64,000 nucleotides of DNA from Paenibacillus sp. FSL M7-0420 (GCF_038002345.1 NZ_JBBOCJ010000001.1:1054001-1118000), one strand, 5' to 3'. Counted from the first letter of the stretch, positions 34,465 through 43,938 are shown. The notes: generated by a model from the letters alone, not told the origin. Numbers and translations: made by a program.

Positions 34465-34556
34465 GCGGCGAAATTGCATATACTGAGGTGAAGGGAACGG
34501 GGAGCCGGTCCGCAGGAGGCCAGGGAGCCTCTTGCCTCACCTTAACCGTGAAGAGG

Positions 34557-34583
34557 AAGGCCCCGAATGGGAGCCTTTCTTTT
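34557..34583 (+). terminator. Terminator of the liv operon
   Basis: AAGGCCCC and GGGAGCCTT pair around GAAT with one bulge, followed by TCTTTT. Confidence 0.75.
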
Positions 34584-34641
34584 CGCATCTTACAGGGATA
34601 CAATATTGACTATAATAGAACAACTTTGAGGGGGAATCGGC

Positions 34642-35784
34642 ATGATTATTGGCGTACCCGCAGAAATCAAGAATAACGAGAACCGCGTCGCCATCACCCC
34701 GGCCGGGGTGGAAGCGCTCCGGAAGGCAGGTCATGAAGTGTATATTCAAGCTTCTGCTGGAGCGGGCAGCGGCATGGGTGACAAGGAGTACTCAGATAAA
34801 GGTGCAGTGATACTCGATACGGCTGCTGAGGTCTGGAGCAAGGCGGAGATGATTATCAAAGTGAAGGAGCCGCTGCCGGAGGAGTACGGTTATTTCCGCA
34901 AAGGGCTGATCCTCTTCACCTATCTGCACTTGGCACCTGAAGCAGAGCTGACCAAAGCACTGGTGGATAGCGGTGTGACCGCTGTGGGCTATGAGACGAT
35001 TCAGCTTGAAGACGGCTCGCTGCCGCTGCTGATTCCGATGAGTGAGGTCGCCGGACGCATGGCGGTCCAGATCGGTGCCGGACTGCTGGAGAAGCCGCAT
35101 GGCGGCAAAGGCGTTCTGCTGGGCGGTGTGCCTGGCGTGCAGCCGGGAGAGGTCGTCATTGTCGGCGGCGGCATCGTTGGCACCAATGCGGCGAAGATCG
35201 CGCTGGGCATGGGCGCGCGCGTCACCGTGCTGGATCTGAATGCGGGCCGTCTGCGCGCGCTGGATGATATTTTTGGCGGACGGCTGGTGACCGTGATGTC
35301 GGATTCCTATCATCTGGAGCAGGCTGTGCGCCGGGCGGATCTGCTGATCGGGGCGGTGCTGATTCCCGGTGCCCGTGCCCCGAAACTGGTTACAGAGGAC
35401 ATGGTGAAGCAGATGGAGGAAGGCTCTGTTATCGTAGATGTTGCGATTGACCAGGGCGGGTCGATCGAGACCATTGACCGGATCACCACCCATGAGAACC
35501 CGACCTATGTGAAGCACGGCGTGGTCCATTACGCTGTAGCTAATATGCCCGGAGCGGTCGCCCGAACCTCGACACTGGCACTAACCAACGTGACGATCCC
35601 CTACGCGCTACAGATTGCCAATCTGGGCATCCGCGAGGCTGCGGTGAAGAACGCGGCGCTTGCGCGCGGCCTGAATGTGGTAGCTGGACAGGTGACCAAT
35701 GCTGCGGTGGCGAAGAGTCTGGGGTATGAATACGCGGATGGAATCCAGGTGCTGGCTGCGGGTGAGGAGAACCGATCTATATAA
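34642..35784 (+). CDS. ald: Alanine dehydrogenase
   Basis: Ald converts L-alanine and NAD+ to pyruvate, ammonia and NADH; in spore formers it feeds on alanine during growth and sporulation. The 380-residue protein starts [20 protein letters not shown] and has the substrate lysine and histidine region ([25 protein letters not shown]) and the NAD motif [20 protein letters not shown]. Length is standard (about 370-380). It follows the liv operon with its own GGGGG site and may belong to the same amino-acid response. Confidence 0.96.
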   Translation: MIIGVPAEIKNNENRVAITPAGVEALRKAGHEVYIQASAGAGSGMGDKEYSDKGAVILDTAAEVWSKAEMIIKVKEPLPEEYGYFRKGLILFTYLHLAPEAELTKALVDSGVTAVGYETIQLEDGSLPLLIPMSEVAGRMAVQIGAGLLEKPHGGKGVLLGGVPGVQPGEVVIVGGGIVGTNAAKIALGMGARVTVLDLNAGRLRALDDIFGGRLVTVMSDSYHLEQAVRRADLLIGAVLIPGARAPKLVTEDMVKQMEEGSVIVDVAIDQGGSIETIDRITTHENPTYVKHGVVHYAVANMPGAVARTSTLALTNVTIPYALQIANLGIREAAVKNAALARGLNVVAGQVTNAAVAKSLGYEYADGIQVLAAGEENRSI

Positions 35785-35831
35785 AATAATGAAAAGCAAA
35801 AAGAAGCGGAGGGGAAATTTGGAACTGTAGG

Positions 35832-35908
35832 AGCGGTAGCGACCGCCTTTGTGTTTGGATTTCTACCACGAGAGTGGTATTAATCAGGAAATCCAAACAC
35901 AACAGCGG
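35832..35908. repeat. Palindromic intergenic element, copy 2
   Basis: The inner arms TTGTGTTTGGATTTC and GAAATCCAAACACAA pair perfectly, and a second hairpin TACCAC-GAGA-GTGGTA sits at the tip. The flanks AGCGGTAGCGACCGCC and AACAGCGGCC match copy 1 at 28311-28384. It lies between ald and tRNA-Glu and may also stop ald transcription. Confidence 0.75.
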
Positions 35909-35976
35909 CCGGAAGTCCAAATGTTCACCGCAGTGACGACCAAGCTTCGAGTTGAACTGATTTTTTTGAAAAAGGC

Positions 35977-36005
35977 TTGTCAAATCCACCAGCGTTTGAT
36001 ATACT
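35977..36005 (+). promoter_or_regulatory. Promoter of the tRNA-Glu/tRNA-Leu unit
   Basis: TTGTCA and TATACT are separated by exactly 17 bp, 35 bp before the tRNA-Glu 5' end. Confidence 0.75.
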
Positions 36006-36039
36006 CATTTTTGTTGTCACGAAGAAAAACTTAAAATTT

Positions 36040-36114
36040 GGCTCGTTGGTCAAGGGGTTAAGACACCTCCCTTTCACGGAGGTAACATGGGTTCGAATCC
36101 CATACGAGTCACCA
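36040..36114 (+). tRNA. tRNA-Glu (TTC)
   Basis: A 75-nt cloverleaf with acceptor GGCTCGT/ACGAGTC, anticodon TTC in CCCTTTCACGG, T-arm ATGGGTTCGAATCCCAT and encoded CCA. Its last 18 nt (36097-36114) recur at 36211-36228. Confidence 0.97.
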
Positions 36115-36228
36115 AATTCTTCTATGGATTATGGGATGAGAATTCCCTGGGTTCGTTGAAGCATAGGCTTCGTAAGGAATACTTCGCAATCTCGTAACGG
36201 AGTGGAGAGTATCCCATACGAGTCACCA
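36115..36228 (+). repeat. tRNA-end-flanked structured element, copy B (after tRNA-Glu)
   Basis: This 114-bp stretch ends in a copy of the tRNA-Glu 3' end (ATCCCATACGAGTCACCA, 36211-36228). Its interior is homologous to copy A after tRNA-Ser (block 36156-36193). Closing arms ATGGGAT (36131-36137) and ATCCCAT (36211-36217) differ from those of copy A in a matching way, and the inner GAAGC/GCTTC and AAG/CTT pairs are kept by compensating changes. Confidence 0.75.
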
Positions 36229-36232
36229 ATAT

Positions 36233-36315
36233 GCGGTAGTGGTGGAATGGCAGACACGCTATCTTGAGGGGGTAGTGGGTGTATACCCGTGGAGGTTCGA
36301 GTCCTCTCTACCGCA
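36233..36315 (+). tRNA. tRNA-Leu (GAG), copy 1
   Basis: A class II tRNA of 83 nt with acceptor GCGGTAG/CTACCGC, anticodon GAG in TTGAGGG, a variable arm and T-arm GGAGGTTCGAGTCCTCT (one imperfect pair). CCA is not encoded. Identical to the tRNA at 44745-44827. Confidence 0.95.
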
Positions 36316-36330
36316 TAACATGGAATGAGC

Positions 36331-36367
36331 AGAGACCTTTGATGATTCAAGGGTCTCTGTTTTTTTT
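36331..36367 (+). terminator. Terminator after tRNA-Leu copy 1
   Basis: AGAGACC/GGTCTCT stem (7 bp) followed by GTTTTTTTT. Confidence 0.9.
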
Positions 36368-36476
36368 GATATAGGAATTATAGTTTTCGTCTATGCGAAA
36401 ACCCGAATACAATGGTGCTGCTGCGCCGAAGGATGGTTCCCCTGCCCCACAGCCAGTAACATTTATAGAGGAATCC

Positions 36477-36646
36477 TGCAAGAATTGCAACAATACTGAT
36501 CCATAGAGAAGGTCTATGCTGAAATCATGCACGAAATGCAACAAATCCAGTGCTAACTTGCTCTCTGCACCGGAAATTGTGCAAATAATGCAACATTGTG
36601 CTTCAGCCAGTCATAGATATAGAGGAATCTTGCAAAAAGTGCAACA
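36477..36646 (+). repeat. Degenerate tandem repeat, four TGCA-N5-TGCAACA units, 51-52 bp apart
   Basis: The motif TGCA-N5-TGCAACA starts at 36477, 36528, 36580 and 36631. Units 1 and 4 share longer context (TATAGAGGAATC before the motif). The unit has a small palindromic heart (TGCA...TGCA). The 430-bp gap between the tRNA-Leu terminator and the gene at 36806 contains this array and no gene I can support. Confidence 0.65.
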
Positions 36647-36805
36647 ATTCTCCATACAAGCGGCCGATGAGAGAAGGCAGGCAGCCTGTGTGGCATGATG
36701 CGTACCAATATGCGATTTTAAATGAAGAGTGGAGTTCTGCCGTATAATTCTATCAATCTTGGAAACAATACTAGTAAACGCCTGATTAGGAGGTAGTCTA
36801 CGGTA

Positions 36806-37078
36806 ATGAATTACTCCGAGATTTATGATCTTCACCTTCAGTTGCTTAAAGCTTATGCTGCTCATAACAATGGAGAGTATTCGGCTTATCAGAGGGAGAT
36901 CGATTACTACACGAATCAGCTGCGTTTGGCGGAAGATATGGTGCAGCGGATTTTTGTGCTGAACCAGTTAGTCAAGATTCGTGAGAAAGAGCGGGACGGT
37001 CTGATCAGTTGGTGCTCTGACACATATTTTAATCAAAAGCAAGATTATAGTGGCTCACAGGATGGAGTTATGGGATAA
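36806..37078 (+). CDS. Small hypothetical helical protein
   Basis: A 90-residue, mainly helical protein (QREIDYYTNQLRLAEDMVQR; NQLVKIREKERDG) that I do not recognise. AGGAGGTAG lies before the ATG. A terminator hairpin starts inside its last codons (37054) and continues past the stop, so the gene is monocistronic. Confidence 0.75.
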   Translation: MNYSEIYDLHLQLLKAYAAHNNGEYSAYQREIDYYTNQLRLAEDMVQRIFVLNQLVKIREKERDGLISWCSDTYFNQKQDYSGSQDGVMG

Positions 37079-37097
37079 CCCGCCTGTGAGTTTTTTT
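37054..37097 (+). terminator. Terminator overlapping the end of the small gene
   Basis: CTCACAGG/CCTGTGAG with an inner GTTAT/ATAAC hairpin, followed by seven T. Confidence 0.9.
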
Positions 37098-37210
37098 ATT
37101 TTCCTGCCGAAGCGGCTGTCCGTCAGGGAAGCCTTTCCATTGACAGCGCCTCCATGTTCCGTTATACCTGCATATATATCAGGATTGGACAGGGACGGGG
37201 GATTTCTACA

Positions 37211-38755
37211 GTGAATTCATTAATTTCAGTCATGCTCGTAGATGATGAGCCGCTTGCACTAGATCATGTGTACCACTCGGTTCCGTGGGAGGAGAATGGC
37301 TTCCAAGTGGTCGCCCAGGCGACCAGCGGGCGCATGGCACTGCGGAAATTCGAGGAGCTGCAGCCGCAGATTGTGATTACCGACATCTCCATGTCCCCTA
37401 TGGACGGGCTGGAGCTGGGACGTCATGTGGTTCAGCTTGCTCCCAGGACCCGGCTGATCTTTCTCACCGCTTACCGTGACTTTGACTATGCCCGGCAAGC
37501 GCTGGAGCTGCGAGCGGCCCATTATCTGCTTAAGCATGAGATCAGCCGTAACCGTCTGCTGGAACAGTTAAAGCTGCTGAAGGAAGGTCTGGCAGCGGAG
37601 GCCGCTGAGGAAGAAGGGCACGGACATGCGCTCCATATCCTGCTTAAGGATATGTTAGCAGGCAAGTATCAGGCTCCTGCAGGAAATCAGGAATCCCGGC
37701 TGCACCGTCTCGTGGCAGATTATCAGCAGGGTCAGCCCGGACTGCTGTATTTCGAGCTGGAGGCCGCATTGAAGCTGGACGGTAGCCGGAGTAATGCACG
37801 CAGTACCACTGCTCTGGTATGGAAGAATATCGAAGAAGAGATCCGCCGTCAGACAACGGACTTGGAGGAGCTTCAACTTCTGGAGATGGATGAAGGCGGA
37901 TACATCGTGCTGCTGAAGTTAACCTCTTCCAGCAGTCTGCTGCTCCAGCATTATAACCTGCGGCAGCTCGCGGCCCAAATCCAGGTCTGCCTGGAGTCTT
38001 ATTATCGGGGCAACCTTCCCAGAGTGATCCTCTCCGCAGGCAATGGTGCAGAATTGCCGGACCGCCGGTATGCGGCGATGAGACAGGCATATGATTTTTC
38101 CATATTTCTGCCGCCGGGCGGTGTATTTCTGCTGGAGCAGGCTGCTTCTGCCGGAGAAGCTACCGGTATTGCCCAAGAGGTCAGAGCATACCTGCTATCC
38201 CCGGAACGCGGCCTGCTGGAACGGCTGAAGACCGGTCTGGACCACATCGCCACCCAGGCCTACTTGGGAGATTTGCGCGCCGTCATGGGTGAGATTCATG
38301 ACGCATGCCGTAAGGACGGAAGCCCCAGCCCTGATCAAGTGCTGGGTACAGACGCGCGGCAAGTAGTTAACAGCTTGTACCGGATTCTCGAAGACTGCTT
38401 GCAGCAGCCGCAGAGTCCGAAGCAGTATTCCCGCTGGGTGAACAAAGCGATGGAGTATGTTGCCGGAAATTACGCCGATCCCGATCTGTCCCTGGAGACG
38501 GTCGCAGGCCATCTGCAGATCAGCAGCATCCATCTGCGGACAACCTTCAAGCGGGAGACCGGCCAGTCGCTGCTCGACTACACGACGGAATATCGGATCG
38601 GGCTGGCGAAGCAGCTCCTGCAGACCGGTGAGTACAAGATCTACGAGGTATCGGAGAAGGTAGGGTACAAAACCAGCCAATACTTCAGCCAGGTCTTCAA
38701 AAAAACCACGGGTATACAGCCCAAGGATTTCCTGCAACAGAGGGGCAGGGAATAG
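37211..38755 (+). CDS. YesN-type response regulator with AraC output domain
   Basis: The receiver domain (about residues 5-120) has D11-D12, phospho-acceptor D58 (VITDISMSPMDG) and K108. After a long linker domain, a C-terminal AraC double HTH (SLETVAGHLQISSIHLRTTF; YEVSEKVGYKTSQYFSQVFK, then KTTGIQPKDF) binds DNA. I chose the GTG at 37211 after GGGGG, giving 514 residues; earlier in-frame starts lack a site. It is 2 bp from its sensor kinase and upstream of a sugar ABC transporter that it probably activates. Confidence 0.93.
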   Translation: MNSLISVMLVDDEPLALDHVYHSVPWEENGFQVVAQATSGRMALRKFEELQPQIVITDISMSPMDGLELGRHVVQLAPRTRLIFLTAYRDFDYARQALELRAAHYLLKHEISRNRLLEQLKLLKEGLAAEAAEEEGHGHALHILLKDMLAGKYQAPAGNQESRLHRLVADYQQGQPGLLYFELEAALKLDGSRSNARSTTALVWKNIEEEIRRQTTDLEELQLLEMDEGGYIVLLKLTSSSSLLLQHYNLRQLAAQIQVCLESYYRGNLPRVILSAGNGAELPDRRYAAMRQAYDFSIFLPPGGVFLLEQAASAGEATGIAQEVRAYLLSPERGLLERLKTGLDHIATQAYLGDLRAVMGEIHDACRKDGSPSPDQVLGTDARQVVNSLYRILEDCLQQPQSPKQYSRWVNKAMEYVAGNYADPDLSLETVAGHLQISSIHLRTTFKRETGQSLLDYTTEYRIGLAKQLLQTGEYKIYEVSEKVGYKTSQYFSQVFKKTTGIQPKDFLQQRGRE

Positions 38756-38757
38756 CT

Positions 38758-40488
38758 ATGCGAAAAATTAAGAATAAAATTCTCGGCAGCGTGATTCTGA
38801 TCGTTACGCTGTCGGTAACGGCCATCAGTGCTCTGGCGTATGAGCAGTTCTCTTCGATTCTCGAAGCGCAGGCCCTGCGTGAGGATACCATCCATCTGGA
38901 GCAGACCACGAATCAGATGAATCACCTGATTGACGATGTGCAGAAATATGCCGCCAATATGGTCAATGATGAGCTGCTTCAGCAGTTTGCTGCAAGGTTG
39001 AAGTATTCCTCTACGTATGACGAGCTTAGTGCATACCGCGATGTGGTCACTCAGCTAACCAAATTCAATGTACTGCGGGACTACCTTGAGAGCTCGGCCA
39101 TCGTCCGCTCGGACGGTAAGATTTTCTGGTCCTCCCTGTATATTGACCCGTATTTTGAACGGCTGCTGCAAGAGGATTGGTATCAGGATGCTTTGAAGAA
39201 CAATAGCAAAAGCGGGTTCACAGCCCCCCATATCATCCAGGACCCTGACAGCAAAAAAATCGTCAGCTTCTTTATCCGTTTTGATCCCCAGTATGGCGGA
39301 GTGCTGCTTCTGAATATTGATTATGCAGCTTTTGAGAGTCTGTTCCAGTATTTGGGCCAGTCCTTCGACCAGGTAGCCTGGATCGGCCCGGGTCAATCAT
39401 TGCTCTATCAGCAAGGCACCGCTACAGAGCTTCCGGCCCACACGCTGAGCGCAGACAGCCCGGGAATTCAAGTTGTTAAGCATGATAAGGGGTATTATCT
39501 GGCCAGCGCTTTTGAGAAATCGGACTGGTCTGTCTCCACGTTTACCTCCAATGAACGGTTCTATGAATGGGTGGGTTATATTGTCCGCTACTGGGCCATC
39601 TTCCTCGCCTTGTGTCTGGTGCTCTGCTTCCTGTTGTTCCTTCCCATCATCTCGAATATTATCCGGCCGATCCTGCAGATGACCAAAGCGATGAAGCAGG
39701 TGTCTATGGGCAACTATAATGTTCAGCTCTCGTTCCGCAGCAATGATGAGCTGTCTGTGCTGAAGAATGGGTTTGAGACGATGCTTGGGGATATTGAGCG
39801 GCAGATGAGCGAAAGGGTAGAGCAGGAGCGCTGGAAGCGTAAAATGACGGCCGAGCTGCTGTTCGCCCAGATCAACCCCCATTTTATCTACAATACTCTA
39901 AATACGGTTGTGTATCTGGCCCGCAAAAAGAATTACCCGGCTATCGAAGAGATGGTTGAATCCTTCATTGGCATTCTGCATGATGCTGTCAATATCGGTG
40001 ATACCAGTCTGTATATCACGGTGGAGCAGGAGATGAACATTATCAATCACTTCGTAACGATTCAGAAGTACCGGTATGCAGACCGGTTTGAGGTAATCTG
40101 GAGCGTAGAAGAGGAAGCGAAGGGTGACTATATTCCGAAAAGCCTGATCCAACCGCTGGTGGAAAATGCTATTTTTCATGGATTCTCAGAGAAAGAGACT
40201 GTAGGCCATATAGAGATCATTATCCGCAAGCGCAGCGGAAGGCTGCTGGTCTCGGTCAGAGATGACGGCTGCGGCATGAGCCGAGAGAAGGCCCGGTCTA
40301 TTATGAATGGAACCCTGCCGCCCGCACGCCTTCCTTCAGGGGCTATGAAGCAGATTGGATTATGGAATATCCGGGAACGAATCGAGTATTTGTACGGGCA
40401 GGAAGGCCGCCTCGTCATCCGGTCAAGTGAGCAGGGTGGCACCAAGGTGTCTGTTCTCCTGCCCGTCCGGCAGCAACCGTCCGAGTGA
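38758..40488 (+). CDS. YesM-type sensor histidine kinase
   Basis: This 576-residue kinase has a membrane helix near residues 8-28, a large extracytoplasmic sensor region, a second helix near 280-305, a HAMP domain, the His_kinase motif with phospho-acceptor H375 (FAQINPHFIYNTLNT) and a HATPase domain (LIQPLVENAIFHG; VRDDGCGMS; GLWNIRERI). It partners the response regulator immediately upstream; such pairs usually sense extracellular sugars or a binding protein. Confidence 0.95.
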   Translation: MRKIKNKILGSVILIVTLSVTAISALAYEQFSSILEAQALREDTIHLEQTTNQMNHLIDDVQKYAANMVNDELLQQFAARLKYSSTYDELSAYRDVVTQLTKFNVLRDYLESSAIVRSDGKIFWSSLYIDPYFERLLQEDWYQDALKNNSKSGFTAPHIIQDPDSKKIVSFFIRFDPQYGGVLLLNIDYAAFESLFQYLGQSFDQVAWIGPGQSLLYQQGTATELPAHTLSADSPGIQVVKHDKGYYLASAFEKSDWSVSTFTSNERFYEWVGYIVRYWAIFLALCLVLCFLLFLPIISNIIRPILQMTKAMKQVSMGNYNVQLSFRSNDELSVLKNGFETMLGDIERQMSERVEQERWKRKMTAELLFAQINPHFIYNTLNTVVYLARKKNYPAIEEMVESFIGILHDAVNIGDTSLYITVEQEMNIINHFVTIQKYRYADRFEVIWSVEEEAKGDYIPKSLIQPLVENAIFHGFSEKETVGHIEIIIRKRSGRLLVSVRDDGCGMSREKARSIMNGTLPPARLPSGAMKQIGLWNIRERIEYLYGQEGRLVIRSSEQGGTKVSVLLPVRQQPSE

Positions 40489-40632
40489 AAAGCACTATCA
40501 TTATTTATACAAAATCATCAGATCGTCTAATTGTTGGGTGATCCCTTCAAGCTTATAGTTCTACTATACAGACGGACGGAAGACATTACAGGAACCGCCC
40601 GCTGTCACAACAGATGCAAGGGGGATCTTAAT

Positions 40633-41979
40633 TTGCACAATCTATTCAGTAAAAAAGCATCGGTTATAGCGCTTGTTCTAACGTTATGCTTCACCTTGGT
40701 GCTGGCCGGCTGCGGCAATGGCAACAACAACGCTTCGGGAGACTCCAGCAGTACAAACAGTGCGGATCACTCAAGTGATCCTGCGAATGCTTCCGGTAAA
40801 TTGACCGTATGGGGCTGGGACAAGGCCTGGTTCGAAGGCACAGGAGCGAAGTTCAACGAGAAGTTCCCGAATATCAAGCTGGAATTCGTCGAAGTCTCGG
40901 CGGGGGATTATCTGAAAAAAATCCAGACCTCCATCGCTGCCGGATCGGGACTGCCGGATATTATCTGGGGAGAAGCGGCCTTCCGCGGCGCTCTCTATGA
41001 GCTTAACGTACTGCAAAGCTTGTCCGAAGAGCCCTACAATTTCGATACCTCCAATCTGCTCGACTTCGAGCTTCCGCTGCTGACGAACAGCAAGGGAGAG
41101 CTTGTCGGTCTGGAGCAATCCGGCTCGCCTGGAGCACTGGCTTACAAGCGTGATCTGGCTAAAGAATACTTCGGGACAGATGATCCTGATGCATTGACTG
41201 CAATGTTCCCTGATTGGGATACCTTCATTGCCAAGGGCAAAGAAGTCTATGAGAAGAGCGGCGGTAAGACATTCATGCTGGGAAGCCTGATGGATGCGTA
41301 TACCATCCTCTCCAACCAGGGTACAACCGCAGTTGTAGACGGAACCAAGGTGAATACTCAAGAGCTGCTTAGGATCTTCACTCAGCTGCAGTCCATCCGC
41401 GACAATAACGCAGAGGGCAAGCTGGCAATGTGGTCACCCACCTGGAATGCTTCGTATTCGCAGGACAATGTAATCTTTTATCCGTCGGCGAACTGGTCGC
41501 CAGAATTCGTAATCAAGCCTAACGACAAGGCCAGTAATGGCCGCTGGGGTCTGATGGTGCCTCCGGAAGGCGGATATCCATACGGCGGTACTACTATCGG
41601 TATTTGGAAGGACAGCAAGAATAAAGATGCAGCCTGGGCGTATCTTAACTGGCTGTTAGGCACGGACGAAGGCGCTGAAGCCAACTTCGCCGTCTCCGAT
41701 TACATTTTGCCGCTGAAATCCTTCTTCAAGGATACCTCCAAGCTGTCTTCCGGGGCAGATGAATATTTCGGCGGGCAGGATCTCGGCAAGTTCTGGGTAG
41801 AGAAGGTGTTCCCGAACATGAAGTCCAAAGCGGTGACCAAATACGACCAGGATATCTATAGCTCCTCTGAGCTGGTGCTGCAGGTTATGGCGCAGGATAA
41901 CAGCTTCGATGCCAAGCAGGCCCTGGATAAGTGGGAAGAGCAGCTGAAGAAGAACCACCCTGAGCTGACATTTGAATAA
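40633..41979 (+). CDS. Sugar ABC transporter substrate-binding lipoprotein
   Basis: About 448 residues from a TTG at 40633, preceded by AAGGGGG. The signal peptide ends in LVLAGC (lipid-modified C27) followed by an N/S-rich linker. The mature part is a type 1 extracellular solute-binding protein (LTVWGWDKAWFEGTGAKFNE; IKLEFVEVSAGDYLKKIQTS). It is the first of three transporter genes, controlled by the upstream two-component pair. The sugar is not predictable. Confidence 0.93.
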   Translation: MHNLFSKKASVIALVLTLCFTLVLAGCGNGNNNASGDSSSTNSADHSSDPANASGKLTVWGWDKAWFEGTGAKFNEKFPNIKLEFVEVSAGDYLKKIQTSIAAGSGLPDIIWGEAAFRGALYELNVLQSLSEEPYNFDTSNLLDFELPLLTNSKGELVGLEQSGSPGALAYKRDLAKEYFGTDDPDALTAMFPDWDTFIAKGKEVYEKSGGKTFMLGSLMDAYTILSNQGTTAVVDGTKVNTQELLRIFTQLQSIRDNNAEGKLAMWSPTWNASYSQDNVIFYPSANWSPEFVIKPNDKASNGRWGLMVPPEGGYPYGGTTIGIWKDSKNKDAAWAYLNWLLGTDEGAEANFAVSDYILPLKSFFKDTSKLSSGADEYFGGQDLGKFWVEKVFPNMKSKAVTKYDQDIYSSSELVLQVMAQDNSFDAKQALDKWEEQLKKNHPELTFE

Positions 41980-42911
41980 TGATGCAGAAATCTAAAGGAA
42001 TCAGCAGTAAAAATAAATGGCCGTATCTGTTCATCACGCCTTATTTCTTATCCTACGCCGTACTGAGCTTGTTCCCAATCCTCTTCACTCTATATATCAG
42101 TCTTACAGACTGGGATTTGTACGGCAACCGGAATTTCATCGGATTCAGCAACTACACGCAGTTATTTTTCCATGATGCCTTCTTCTGGAAATCCCTGCTC
42201 AATGTCATGATCTTCATGGCGGTATACCTTCCGGCCCTTGTCCTTATGGGCATGCTGGTAGCCAGCCTCATCGAGAGCAAGCTGATCCGCCGCAAAACCT
42301 TGTTCCGGCTCAGCGTATTCAGTGCCTATATGACGACGCCGGTCGCGGTCGGGATTATCTTCTCCCTGTTGTTCGACTGGCAGGGCGGATTCTTCAATAA
42401 TATGCTGATGGAGCTGGGCCTCATTCAGGAGAAGATCAATTGGCTGGGCTCGGCCAGTTCCTCCCGCTGGGTAGTCATTCTGATGGTCTTCTGGAAAAAC
42501 CTCGGGTATTTCGTCATGTTCTACACGGCGGGGATGGCCAGTATTGATACTTCCATCTATGAGGCCGCAGTCATTGACGGAGCCTCTTCCAAAGATGTGT
42601 TCACGCGCATTACGATTCCGCTGCTGAAGCCGATCAACCTGTTCCTGATTATTACCTCTATTATCAGCGGCCTGCAGCTGGTGGAAGAACCGATGCTGCT
42701 GTTCAGCGGCTGGGCTTCCGGCTCCAGTATGGTAGGGGGGCCAGACGGGTCCACCTTCACACCGATCTGGTACATGTTCGATGCTTCCTTCAACGGCAGT
42801 GCGTTCAAGTATGGTAAAGGGGCAGCGATTGCTTACGGCACCTTCCTGTTCATCGCCTTGTTCTCAGTAGTTGGCATGAAATGGATCAACAGGGACGGTG
42901 ACGACAAATGA
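41979..42911 (+). CDS. Sugar ABC transporter permease (MalF type)
   Basis: The 310-residue permease has six predicted helices and the EAA loop (SIYEAAVIDGASSKDVFTRI, then TIPLLKP) that docks the ATPase. Its ATG overlaps the previous stop by one base (TAATG). No ATPase gene is in the cluster; the permeases probably use a shared MsmX-type ATPase, as known in Bacillus. Confidence 0.93.
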   Translation: MMQKSKGISSKNKWPYLFITPYFLSYAVLSLFPILFTLYISLTDWDLYGNRNFIGFSNYTQLFFHDAFFWKSLLNVMIFMAVYLPALVLMGMLVASLIESKLIRRKTLFRLSVFSAYMTTPVAVGIIFSLLFDWQGGFFNNMLMELGLIQEKINWLGSASSSRWVVILMVFWKNLGYFVMFYTAGMASIDTSIYEAAVIDGASSKDVFTRITIPLLKPINLFLIITSIISGLQLVEEPMLLFSGWASGSSMVGGPDGSTFTPIWYMFDASFNGSAFKYGKGAAIAYGTFLFIALFSVVGMKWINRDGDDK

Positions 42912-43720
42912 GAGCGAAGAAATTTTTTACCGTATTGCTGCTTAGTCTGATCGCGATCGCGTTCCTGTTCCCGTTCTATATGATGATTGTGATGGGAACC
43001 TACTATTCCGAGGACCTGTTCAAGCAGCTTCCGATTCTGCCCAGCGGCTATCTGCTGGAGAATCTGCAGACGATCATGTCCGCCAGCTTCCTGCGGAATT
43101 ATTGGAACAGCTTCTATGTTGCCGTGTTGTTCACCCTGGTGACGGTTGGGGTGGCCTCGATTACCGGGTTTGCTTTTGCCAAATATGAATTCAAGGGTAA
43201 AAATGCGCTGTACGGCTTCATTCTGCTGACGATGATGATTCCCGGACACCTGGGCCTGATTGCTTATGTCATGGAGATGAAGTGGTTCCACCTGAACAAC
43301 ACCCATGCGCCGCTGATTCTGGCCGGACTGAATAATGCCTTCGGCGTATTCTTCATGACCCAGTTCATCCGCTCCTCCGTCCCGACAGAAGTCATTGAGA
43401 GCGCGCGGATCGACGGCTGCTCGGAACCGGCTATTCTCACAAGAATTGTTGTTCCGTTCCTCATGCCGGCCATCAGCACCCTGGGACTGATCTCCTTCCT
43501 CGGGTCCTGGAACGGTTATCTGCTGCCGCTGGTCACGATCAACAAGCCGGAGCTGTACACGCTGCCGCTGGGCATTGCCAATCTGTCCACCGTCTTCCGC
43601 ACGGATTATTCAGCCAGTATCTTGGGTCTGACCCTCGGTACGCTTCCGCTGATTATTCTCTTCCTGTTCGGCTCGAAGACCCTGGTCAGAGGACTTACCG
43701 GCGGAGCGGTTAAAGGTTGA
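42908..43720 (+). CDS. Sugar ABC transporter permease (MalG type)
   Basis: The 270-residue second permease has the EAA loop VIESARIDGCSEPAILTRIV. ATGA overlap with the preceding gene. A strong terminator follows at 43761, closing the operon. Confidence 0.93.
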   Translation: MRAKKFFTVLLLSLIAIAFLFPFYMMIVMGTYYSEDLFKQLPILPSGYLLENLQTIMSASFLRNYWNSFYVAVLFTLVTVGVASITGFAFAKYEFKGKNALYGFILLTMMIPGHLGLIAYVMEMKWFHLNNTHAPLILAGLNNAFGVFFMTQFIRSSVPTEVIESARIDGCSEPAILTRIVVPFLMPAISTLGLISFLGSWNGYLLPLVTINKPELYTLPLGIANLSTVFRTDYSASILGLTLGTLPLIILFLFGSKTLVRGLTGGAVKG

Positions 43721-43760
43721 ACACAATGAATCGGTAATCAATCGGAAATAACAGGAAAGA

Positions 43761-43817
43761 AACCTCTCTAGTGGTGAAATGGAGTACACTCAGCCATTTC
43801 ACCGGAGAGGTTTTTTT
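43761..43817 (+). terminator. Terminator of the sugar transporter operon
   Basis: AACCTCTC/GAGAGGTT with inner GGTGAAATGG/CCATTTCACC and seven T, the strongest terminator in the window. Confidence 0.95.
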
Positions 43818-43938
43818 GTGTATGAATAGAGTGCGCGGGAAAAGAAGGATTTTGCCAAGATAAGGTAGAATAACAGTAGCTACAAGAAGAATAATTGCCG
43901 GTCGGCCTAAACATGGAGAACTGCTGCACCAACTGGAA

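Noticed and set aside
33316..34479. 387-codon minus-strand frame opposite livK
   Set aside because: Shadow of a well-supported gene with lipobox and binding-protein fold; composition is arginine/leucine-rich as in antisense frames.
36129..36350. Minus-strand frame through tRNA-Leu (AVERTRTSTGIHPLPPQ), repeated at 44458-44838
   Set aside because: False translation of the two identical tRNA-Leu genes.
41979..43720. Missing ATPase gene in the sugar transporter taken as a broken operon
   Set aside because: CUT1 transporters in Bacilli commonly share one MsmX-type ATPase encoded elsewhere; tight gene overlap shows no deletion.
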